Below, piece after piece: positions 56,080 to 64,000 of a stretch of 64,000 nt of DNA. The DNA comes from Stenogyne calaminthoides. Taxonomy: Eukaryota > Streptophyta > Magnoliopsida > Lamiales > Lamiaceae. Location of the stretch: contig JBBCBC010000016.1 of NCBI GenBank assembly GCA_037126765.1, positions 13,938,728 to 14,002,727 of the forward strand, read 5' to 3'. Numbering within the stretch: position 1 is the stretch's first letter; every line of letters begins with the position of its first letter. A program made the position numbers and the translations under genes. Below the pieces are notes generated by a model. That model saw nothing but the letters and a program-made list of their open reading frames with translations, made no database searches and was not told the origin of the DNA.

Positions 56080-56922
56080 TACAGATTACAATGAGTTTAT
56101 CAACAAAATCAAAAAGACAAAAATTTAAAGATTACGAGAATCTTACGAGTCTTGATCTTGATTTTTTTTGGCTCTTGGGTCTTCTGCTCTTGATTTGCTT
56201 CATTCTCAACTTCATCAGCGGGCACCTCCAATTCGAACATTCGAAAAATCTCTTCTTGACTCATTTCTCTCCTTGATAATGTCCGGATTTGTTCCTGTTA
56301 AACCAACCAAGATCTTGAGCAATTTCTTGAGTAATGGCCTTTTCATTCACCAAGCCATTACCAAGTCTTGGGGGAGGATAGGAATATGGACCAGGGGCTA
56401 CAATCTGTACCTCTCCTTCATCCGCAAAGGTTAATCCGATACAATAGATACTTTGGATAGAAGGTTAGGAGATATTCAATGAATGCTTCATTACGATCCG
56501 AGCTTTCCCTCTCCATTCCCCGAGAACATCATAATTGAACGGAAGGTTCTCTTGACTTCTTCCCACATATTGTTGAGTTTGATAGGCATCCATTTATCAA
56601 CGTGGGGCCACTTTAGTGCTTTTGATGTCCCTTTCCTCTTGCTCGCAAACTTCCTGAATTCACTCCTTCGCTTCTGCTCTTCGTCTATCTTCTTTCTTCG
56701 ATCCAGACGCGCTCACGAGAGACCGGCGCGGCGAACTTTCTTAGCTTGTTCTATTTGGAGTGTCTTGAGCATCTCTAGTGTTGAAGACTTTCTTACGAGG
56801 TTGAGACTTCAGATTCTTCCGTTTCTTCATCATCGAATCGACTTTCTCGGATTGGCTTAGAAGCCTTTGCGTTTTGCTTTTCGGGTTGAACAACGCCCAA
56901 GGCTTTCCTCTTCATAGGCATT
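56080..56922 (-). pseudogene. Sirevirus post-pol extra region, C-terminal part
   Basis: Minus-strand translation from about 56922 reads EMPMKRKALGVVQPEKQNAK, then a broken acidic stretch, and near 56430-56330 TFADEGEVQIVAPGPYSYPP and LVNEKAITQEIAQDLGWF. No known domain. Frames change several times. The segment is poor in CAG/CTG, so some breaks may be consensus errors. It would be the C-terminal half of the product starting at 57640. Confidence 0.5.
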
Positions 56923-57640
56923 TCAGCAGTAGCCTAGGCTTGTTCCAACCTTTGCTCTAGCACTCAGTTTCTCTCTTGCAACATCAAGCATGGTTTGCTT
57001 AGAAACTAGAGTGTAGATAGGCTTCTCCACCTGAGTGAACTTTAACTTCTCAGTAGCTTCGACTTCTCTTAAGGCTTTGGCTAGGTTATACATTTCAGCA
57101 TCTTTATGAGCCTTCTTCTCCAAAGTACGTGCCATGAACTTTCTGAGGTCTTCACCTTCCTTTTCCCCCTTCTTGGCACCGTAATTTGGAAGAAGTCTGG
57201 AGAGTGTTGTGTCCATGTGATATTGCTCTTTGCTCACACAGCGGATCTCTCCTGCTAACTGATCTTGTTCAGCTTCCATCCTCCTGATGTGGTTCTTAGT
57301 CACAGAAACTTCTTCAGATAAGTGGGCAAACTGGCCAGATAATGCTTCTTTGAACATCTCTGTCATCTTGGTCATGAGTACTCAGCTCATTTCCTCAATA
57401 GCAGACTTGATTAGCACCTCATTCTTCTCTGCCAATTTCACCTCTAGGAATTCAGAACTCTCTTGGTGTTTACGCTTGATTCGAAGACTTAACTTCGGCC
57501 TTGACTCCCCAAACTTCTCATTCGGCTTTTTTCTTCCATGGAGGTCATCTGGGTGGTCAGAGTGTTTTGGATTAGCACCAGCTCTGAAGAGTGACTAAGA
57601 CTTTCCATCTTTTGAGCTTGATTGGCCAAAGTCTCTTCTA
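56923..57640 (-). CDS. Sirevirus post-RNase H extra region (coiled coil)
   Basis: The frame continues past the RNase H end (ELGMLE, near 57640) without an immediate stop, through QAQKMESLSHSSELVLIQNT. After one shift and one TGA (near 57375) it reads MFKEALSGQFAHLSEEVSVT, HIRRMEAEQDQLAGEI and RKFMARTLEKKAHKDAEMYN, a heptad-rich, charged sequence. Sireviruses often carry an additional (env-like) ORF between pol and the 3' LTR. The position fits, but no signal peptide or membrane segment is seen, so an envelope role is not supported. Function unknown. Confidence 0.55.
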
Positions 57641-58960
57641 ACATCCCTAATTCAACTGAAAGTTCCTGAAATCTTGATTCTGCCAAAGGTTTAGTCAAGA
57701 TATCAGCTCTCTGCTTATCAGTATGAATTTTCTCCATCCTTATGTCATTTTTCTCGACATGATCTCGATGAAGTGATGTCGATATCCACATGCTTGCATC
57801 TGGTGTGCAATACCGGATTTTGTGAAATAGCAATGGCACTATTATTGTCACAAAATATTGGTACTTCTTTGGCTTCAACTTTATAATCCCTTAATTGTTG
57901 TCTGAGCCAAAGAATCTGAGCACAGCAGCTTTCTGCAGCCATGTATTCACCTTCAGTAGTACTGGTTGCTACTGAGGTCTGTTTCTTCGAAAACCAAGAT
58001 ATCAGCTTACTTCCTAGAAATTGACAAGTTCCTGAAGTGGACTTCCTGTCAATTCCGCAACCTCCATAATCAGCATCTGAGTAACCAGTTAATTCAAGGT
58101 TATCATCAGCTGGATACCACAATCCTCTATTCACTGTGCCTTTATGATACCTCAGTATCTTTTTGGCAGCCTCCATGTGACTAGCCTTAGGATTAGCTTG
58201 GTATCTTGCACATATCCCAACAACAAATGTTATATCCGACCTACTTGCTGTGAGATAGAGCAATGATCCAATGATTCCTCTATAATCAGTATGGATTACT
58301 GATTTGCCTTCAGAATCAGGATCCATCTTGTAGTTAGTATTCATGGGAATCCTAACTGCATTGCAATTCTGTACACCATATTTGGCAATCTTATCTCTGG
58401 TGTACTTTGCCTGGTTGATGAATATTCCTTCCTTTGATTGTTTCACTTGAAGACCTAGAAAGAAATTCATCTCTCCCATCATTGACATCTCAAATTTGCC
58501 TTTCATCAGTGTTGAAAACTTTTCACACAGCTGATGGTTTGGAGATCCAAAAATGATGTCATCAACGTATATCTGAACTAGTAAGATATCTTCCCCATCC
58601 TCTATCCTGAACAGAGTTCTATCAACAATTCCTTTGACAAAACCATGGTCAGTAAGAAACTGAGAAAGAGTATCATACCATGCTCTGGGTGCTTGTTTGA
58701 GACCATAAAAGTGAGCCTGTAAACTTGGTCATTCTGTTTGAAACCAGGAGGTTGTTCCACATAAACCTCTTCTTTAAGCACACCGTTCAGAAATGCACTT
58801 TTCACATCCATTTGATAGATGTGAACTTCATGTGGGCGGATATGCAAGAAACAATCGATGGCTTCTAGTCTTTTGCAACAGTACAAAAGGTTTCATCATA
58901 ATCCAAGCCTTCTTCTTGGGAATAACCTTGTCTAACTAGCCTTGCCTTGTTTCTCACAAT
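57641..58960 (-). pseudogene. Sirevirus reverse transcriptase and RNase H
   Basis: RT starts at about 58960 with ARLVRQGYSQEEGLDYDETF, then YQMDVKSAFLNGVLKEEVYV and QPPGF (58886-58740). The catalytic YVDDIIFGSP is at about 58560. From 58506 a 253-codon frame covers FEMSMMGEMNFFLGLQVKQS, the connection and RNase H (DADYGGCGIDRKSTSGTCQF, ATSTTEGEYMAAESCCAQIL, FCDNNSAIAISQNPVLHTRC, KHVDID). The end, TDKQRADILTKPLAESRFQE, lies in the next phase after a shift near 57770. Motifs are intact, with about three shifts in total. It is the best preserved part of this element. Confidence 0.88.
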
Positions 58961-59822
58961 GTTGTTGTTTTCATCTCTTTTTTATTCTTGAAAACCCACT
59001 TGGTTCCAATGACATTGTGCCTTTTACGGTCTATCTACCAAATTCCCCATACTTCATTCCTTGAGAATTGATTCAAATTTCATCTTGCATAGCAATAATC
59101 CAATGAGAATCTTGTAGAGCTTCACCAATCTCGGTGGTTCTTTCTCTCACGATAGGAAGCGGTGAATAGTGCACTCTCACCATGACACCTTCTTGTTTTA
59201 ACACCTTCGGTTAGATCACCCACAATCGACTTGTAGGATGACTATCTAACCATTTCCTTCTTGATGTTCCCCTTCAATAGTATCCTCAACATTTGAAATG
59301 TTAGGTTCGATTCAAATCGACAAACTCGGGGAACAACGGAAAAGGAGAAAGAGAATCATCTTCCTCGGGAAATTCTATTCTGAACATTATCGAGACATTT
59401 GTTCCCCTTTGGTTGATGGATTCGAAATTTGCCTCACTATGACCACATCTTCATTGGCATCACATACACGAGTCTCGAATCGGTGTCTATTCAGTTGGTC
59501 ACCTTTGGAGTGTTGGTTTTCTGAGTCTCACCATCCATCCTTCTTTTCTTTATTCGAGTCCGAGTCACTCCAATCATAGGATGTGACCGACTTCTTCTTT
59601 TCGAGTTCGATGGATGATTTATCTTTTACTGTTTCAGGGCTTAATCTGGTGATCCTCTTAGTCGGTTCATCTGCGATCATGTTCATGTTTCTTACGAACA
59701 CAAGTAGATTCATCAAAAAACAACATGAGGTGTTTCCTCCACAATAAGAGTCCTATAGTTGTAAACTCGAAAGCTTTCTTGACTTGAAATATCCTAAGAA
59801 TATTCCTTCATCGCCTTTACTA
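58961..59822 (-). pseudogene. Sirevirus integrase-RT linker, heavily shifted
   Basis: Corresponds to the integrase C-terminus and the linker before RT. Only short frames remain (a 62-codon one at 59716-59528, with SDSDSNKEKKDGW). The stretch is strikingly poor in CAG/CTG compared with its neighbours, and the frame is lost throughout, so consensus error is a serious alternative to decay. Confidence 0.6.
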
Positions 59823-60390
59823 TCAAATGTTTTCAACGATCTTTACCATTATTGTGTATGAAACACTTGCAAACCAAACACACGAAAAGAAAGAAACAAG
59901 AGGCTTCCTTTCATTCCAAAGCTCATAGGGTGTTTTGCCTTGACTCTTGGTCAAGATGGATCTGATTCCGAGAGTAGCATGCAAAGTGTTGGCGACTTCA
60001 CCCCAAAAACCTTTTAGGAATGTCAGCTTCAACAATCATTGTTCTTGCAGCTTCTTTCAGAGTCCTGTTCCTTCTTTCAACAACACCATTTTGTTGAGGG
60101 GTCCTTGCAGCTGATGTTTCATGTGAAATTCCATTCTCTGCACAATAATCAGATATGATATGATTTATAAACTCAGTTCCTTTGTCAAATCTGATTTTGA
60201 CCACACTCAGATTTTTCTCAATACTGAGCCTTTTCAGTAACTCTGGCAGCTTTATCCGAGTCTCTTTCTTACTGAGTAAGAATATGACCCAAGTATATCT
60301 TGAGTAGTCATCAACTACTACCAATGTGTATTTCCTGCCATTAGTGCTTACTGGTGTTTTAGGACCAAAAAGATCCATATCAAGAATGGC
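59823..60390 (-). pseudogene. Sirevirus integrase core
   Basis: The 126-codon frame (60378-59998) reads MDLFGPKTPVSTNGRKYTLV (catalytic Asp), VVKIRFDKGTEFINHIISDY (second Asp), ARTPQQNGVVERRNRTLKEA (Glu): the DDE triad is complete. A shift near 60000 leads to the continuation at 60035-59823 (VANTLHATLGIRSILTKSQG, TPYELWNERKP). Integrase joins the cDNA ends to target DNA. Confidence 0.88.
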
Positions 60391-60493
60391 GAAGTGTTAC
60401 ATCAAGAGAAACCTCTACTTTTACTTTTAAATGATGCCTTTACTTGTTTTCCTTTTTTTTGCATCACAAATATGTTCCTTCTTGAACACTTCA

Positions 60494-61003
60494 TTAAAAG
60501 AACCCTCTCATAAGAGATAATCTTGCAAGCTTGTTCAGGGTTTTGAAATTTAGGTGATTCATTCTTTTATGCCATAACAAACTGGTATCTGTGGAACTTT
60601 TAGCAACCAAACATGTATCTTTAGGAGTTGAACTCCAATCAGCAAGATACACATTCCCTTTTCTTGTACCAGTCAGTAATACTTTATGTGATGTATCATC
60701 TTTCACAAAACATAAGTTCTTAGAGAACTCAACATTAAAACCCTTATCACAGAATTGACTAATTGAAAGCAAGTTATGGTTCAATCCAGATACATATGAA
60801 ACACCATGGATATGAACTGAGTCGATTTCCAAAGTTCCATATCCTTCAGTCTGTCCCTTGGAGTTATCTCCAAAAGTGATCTGTGGACCTCTTTGCTCAA
60901 CATAGTCACTGAGTATCTTCTTGTATCCTGTCATATGTCTTGAACATCCACTGTCAAGATACCATATATCAGGAGCCTTTTCATCTCTGCTCATCAGTGC
61001 CAT
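60494..61003 (-). CDS. Sirevirus protease and pre-integrase (HHCC) region
   Basis: 169 codons open. IWYLDSGCSRHMTGYKKILS has the Copia aspartic protease active site (DSG). VSYVSGLNHNLLSISQFCDK follows, and the pre-integrase segment begins with SLLWHKRMNHLNFKTLNKLA (the two His of the HHCC zinc site). The frame breaks at the Cys pair (60494). This part cleaves the polyprotein and then starts integrase. Confidence 0.85.
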   Translation of the reverse strand: MALMSRDEKAPDIWYLDSGCSRHMTGYKKILSDYVEQRGPQITFGDNSKGQTEGYGTLEIDSVHIHGVSYVSGLNHNLLSISQFCDKGFNVEFSKNLCFVKDDTSHKVLLTGTRKGNVYLADWSSTPKDTCLVAKSSTDTSLLWHKRMNHLNFKTLNKLARLSLMRGFF

Positions 61004-62260
61004 GTGATCTTTAGTCGATTCGGTGCCCTTGTTTTTCCTCCCCGAAAAAAGCAGATCAATTCTTAGGTACCCAATTTGTGTAGGGTCCTACAAGGTTAGA
61101 TGTACCTTTCGGAATCCAAATCTGCCTGACAGCTCTAATCACTTTAGAGTGGCTAATTTGTCTTCCATAAACATCAACATTTACATCCACTACTCTGGGT
61201 GCCTTAGCAGCTTTCTGTATATGTGTGCTAGCTTTAGCATGAACATGGGCTTTTGAATTCTTCTTTGGTTCAGGCCTTCTGTTCAGATGCTTAGGCTTTT
61301 GTGCAGCCGGTCTAAATCTTTGATGACTCGGGTTCAGATAACCTTTACCCTTAGGCAAGTGGGGTTCGGGTTACTTGGTCTTTTCAATTATAGAGGACTT
61401 GGTCTCTTAAGTTGAGAATGTCTCTGTTTGTTTCTCATCCGAGGATTCCTCGATGGTTCGGTGTGGAGCCTTTCAGGTTTGCATTCTTAGCCTGAGGCTT
61501 TGAAGTACTTGCCTGAAACTTTCCAACTGACTGCTCAGGTTTTCTAGCCTTCACCTGAGGTTTGGGCTTTCTAACCTGATCATTCAGTTTTACTGAGACC
61601 ATATGTCCTTTTCCCTTGTCTACAACCTTGGGCATTACTTCAGTTTGAAGTGTGGGTGCCATTTGTTTTACAAAGATTGTCTTCTTTCTACTTGATCGCG
61701 ACATTCGGATGACCTTGTGAGGTTCCCCGGAATGTATCCCAATCCAGTTTTATAGTGGCAGATCTCTGGTATCTCTGAATTTCATCTATTATATTAGATG
61801 CTTTATTCAATAGAGTTAACTTCTTCTGTGCACTATCCTCACAGTTCTGTAGAGCTTCATGCTTCTCAGAGAGGTCATTGAACTTAGTCCTGATTAGCTG
61901 AATCTCTTTAGTGGATTTCTCTAGCTTTTCAGTTAGGGACATTATCAACTTCTCTTTCTCTGAGAGTTGTACTTTCAGAACATCCAGTTCATCAGTAGCT
62001 CCCATTAATTGAGAAGTGATTTCAATATTGCTAGAGTCTTTCCATTTTAGATTTTCAACTTTTCGGTTCCTTTATTACGCTCTTGAGTTCTATTTAGCAG
62101 TCCTTGCAAAACAACATAGTCCTTCATCAGATTCTCAAAAGAATCTATCAAGTCAAAATGACTTTTTTCAGTGGAACTTGAAAACTCTTGTGCTAGTGTA
62201 GGAGCAACAACAGAGAAAGAGGAGTTTACCTCCTCAATGGCCATTAGGCGGATGTCATCA
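61004..62260 (-). pseudogene. Sirevirus gag C-terminal region (basic and coiled-coil) up to protease
   Basis: Several frames in succession: 62244-62047 and 62005-61688 (SEKEKLIMSLTEKLEKSTKE, KHEALQNCEDSAQKKLTLLN: heptad-rich coiled coil), 61704-61435 (Lys/Pro/Gln-rich), 61358-61056 (Arg/His-rich, ending RQIWIPKGTSNLVGPYTNWV). The coiled coil downstream of the zinc knuckle is characteristic of Sirevirus gag. Frame changes at 61690, 61400 and near 61030. Confidence 0.75.
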
Positions 62261-62760
62261 CTTTCCTTTGTCGAGAATATCTCATCCGAAGAGCTAGATC
62301 CTCCTCGAGTGTTCTTCTTCTCGCAACCATGACCTTTTTGCTTGAGAACTTACGGTCTCTTTTTTAGCTTGCCTTTCTCTTCTCTCCTTAGCACTCAAAT
62401 CTGGACAATCATCTTTGGAAGTGACCTTTCTTCCGACAATTATAACATCTGTTGGTATCATCATCCCGATCATTTTCTTCTTTGGACTTGGAGTCCTTCT
62501 TTTGCGGATGAAGATCCTTCACTTTTTAGGTCCTTCTTCTTCTCGGTTGATCGTCCTCGGGTTTCTTCTCGTACTGTGGTTCCCGTAATAGCTTTTGTAT
62601 TTTCCAAATCTACTATATTAAGTCTGTCAAACCTCCTTGCCATCGGTCTTGCTTTTCCTCAAGCTCATCCCGATTTTTTGGGATGGGGGTTCTCGAACTC
62701 TCTAGTTTTACTGTGTTTTATCTTTGGCTTTTAAAGCCACATTCTTACTAGATGAAGAAT
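62261..62760 (-). pseudogene. Sirevirus gag zinc knuckle segment, broken
   Basis: The minus strand reads CYNCRKKGHF at about 62448-62420, but the base count between this His and the next Cys codon is off by one, so the CCHC motif is split over two phases. The flanking sequence is CAG/CTG-poor. In the sister fragment at 26769-27545 the corresponding knuckle is intact. Confidence 0.7.
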
Positions 62761-63444
62761 CATCTTTGCTGCCAGCCTTCTTGGATTTCTTATCAATTAC
62801 AAATTCATAGGCCTTCAGCTCAGCGAAGACTTGTTGGTATGGCATTGAATTAATGTTCTTGGTGTTTTCAATCACCCTTTGCATGAATATCCCATTTCTT
62901 AGAAAGACCTCTAAGAATTTTCAATGCAACTTCTCTCTGTGGATATTTCTTTCCAAGTGCATTTAGATCATTCATGATCTTTGTGAATCGACTTCCAATT
63001 TGTCTATTGATTCACCATCATCCATTTTCAAAACCCTGCAAACTTTCCAATTGCCCTTTGAAAGTTTGTTTTCTTTTATATGATCTGTGCCTTGGCACAT
63101 AACAGCTAGTGTATCCCAAATCTCTTTAGCAGTATTACAGTGAGAGATCATTCCCATCACACCATCATCAATGGTACTGTATAGTGTGTCTTTTGCATTG
63201 TAGTCTAGATTGACTAACTTTCTCTCCTCAGGAGTGAATTGGTCATCAGACTTAGGAAATTCTGCTCTAGGATCAATTCTCTCATCTTACGTTCCTCTCC
63301 GATTCACCACAATGAAATTGGAATGGTCCTTGAGAGACCACTCTCCACATACACTCATGTTTGGAATATAAGTTGGGCCTGCATTCTCGCCCTCCATAGA
63401 TCATAGTTCTCCACTGAGAACATGGGAAGTTTTTTAGAAGACAT
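62761..63444 (-). pseudogene. Sirevirus gag N-terminal region
   Basis: Start ATG at 63444-63442: MSSKKLPMFSVENYDLWRAR, typical for Copia gag (W-x3-M/I-x-A-x-L). The frame continues after shifts at 63160 with AKEIWDTLAVMCQGTDHIKE, the UBN2-type gag helix segment, then VCRVLKMDDGESIDKLE. Upstream in-frame codons to 63594 belong to the leader and primer site and are not expected to be translated. Confidence 0.85.
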
Positions 63445-63562
63445 TTTTATCTGATCTTTTGAAAAGAAAAAAGTTTCAGCAAATAAGATCAGTTCAGATA
63501 GACCACAAGTATTTTTGAAAATAAAACTTTGGTCAACAAAGCGGGTGGTCAAGTTGAACCAC

Positions 63563-63577
63563 TGCTCTGATACCACT
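63563..63577 (-). other. Primer binding site (initiator Met tRNA type)
   Basis: Plus strand GCTCTGATACCACT; reversed, AGTGGTATCAGAGC, exactly at the end of the LTR. Confidence 0.9.
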
Positions 63578-64000
63578 TGTTGGTCCCGGTGCAAACGAGT
63601 CTTACACGTGTATGGGGGGGGAATACACGTGTTCAGTGTTTTTAAAACTTTTTCTTACTGAGGTCAGCTTGGGTCAGATAATCCTGAAGATTAGGTTATG
63701 AGAAGCACAGATCGCTCTGAGTCAAAAGTCTCTTGAGACAAAGATCCCGAGCTTCTTTCGGATACCTCGGATAATCCCAATGAGTCCTCCCGAGTGTCGA
63801 GAGATCCCGAGTTGCTTGGATCGATAACTAACTTCTTCAATCCTCGGAAGAGAGTTCGGTTTGGTAACTATCTGTTCTAGCTACTCGATCGTCTTGAATG
63901 GTTGGCCCTTTAGTTTATACTCGTTTTAAGCTTTCTTTGAAAACCTTTTTTTTATGAATTAATGATTAAGTCATGATTCACTTATGCAACTTCAATGGAT
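63578..64000 (-). repeat. 5' LTR of the large Sirevirus (partial)
   Basis: Begins TGTTGGTCCCGGTGCAAACG and is co-linear with 49246-49690. It runs off the window. From about 63720 it lacks nearly every CAG/CTG that its partner LTR has. Confidence 0.9.

Larger units (their letters stand above)
49246..64000 (-). mobile_element. Sirevirus-type Copia element (minus strand), 5' LTR runs off the window
   Basis: From left to right: 3' LTR (49246-55744, itself interrupted by a related element), polypurine tract (55745-55765), extra ORF, RNase H and RT, integrase, protease, gag, primer site (63563-63577), start of the 5' LTR (63578 onward). Long LTRs, a gag with coiled coils, an extra region past RNase H and the PPT/PBS layout fit the Sirevirus (SIRE/Maximus) lineage. 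It sits in the gag of the Copia element to its left. The left target base string is GATTG (49241-49245); the partner is beyond the window. Confidence 0.9.

Noticed and set aside
63563..63577. Possible tRNA-related sequence
   Set aside because: This is a primer binding site complementary to a tRNA end, not a tRNA gene; no cloverleaf is present.

Overview
This window is plant nuclear DNA, very probably from an asterid dicot and plausibly Lamiales. I infer this from the repeat families (Sirevirus-type and other Copia elements, a Gypsy-type gag element, L1-type LINEs, MITEs with 9-bp target duplications) and from the one large host gene, an R1-like coiled-coil NB-ARC-LRR resistance gene of a type common in Solanaceae and Lamiales. 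There are no bacterial operons, CRISPR arrays, tRNA genes or rRNA genes. Coding capacity is low, and most short open frames are chance frames in transposon or AT-rich DNA.

Layout. 1-11.66 kb: a decayed Myb/SANT-like gene split by a 9.96-kb insertion with a TTGTC target duplication. The insertion has Gypsy-type LTRs, a gag only, internal tandem repeats, a nested Sirevirus solo LTR, and an unusual inverted LTR-start segment as its right end. 12.2-17.4 kb: four tandem copies (about 1,288 bp) of a two-exon GRF zinc-finger gene, of which copies 2 and 3 keep the finger open. 17.8-26.7 kb: four tandem, decayed copies (about 1,980 bp) of a DUF1985 gene, one interrupted by a 1,835-bp solo LTR. 26.8-27.5 kb: an open Sirevirus-like gag fragment. 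29.5-34.5 kb: several MITEs, including a 709-bp element with a perfect 9-bp duplication. 34.8-37.5 kb: the NLR gene on the minus strand, with one frameshift between NB-ARC and LRR, flanked by two inverted copies of one MITE family. 40.9-43.6 kb: LINE remnants, one holding a 174-bp solo LTR. 43.6-49.2 kb: a decayed minus-strand Copia element. 49.2-64 kb (continuing beyond the window): a minus-strand Sirevirus inserted into that Copia gag, with a second, coding-empty Sirevirus nested in its 3' LTR.

The genes do not form a pathway. The window is a record of nested insertion and tandem amplification around one resistance gene. A separate signal concerns data quality: some segments of the Sirevirus copies have lost almost all CAG/CTG (mainly TCAG/CTGA) compared with sister copies, replaced by CGG, CGA, CCG or small deletions, and polyprotein frameshifts are common there. 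This looks more like uncorrected consensus error at methylated CHG sites than biology, so frameshifts in those segments should not be trusted as real decay.
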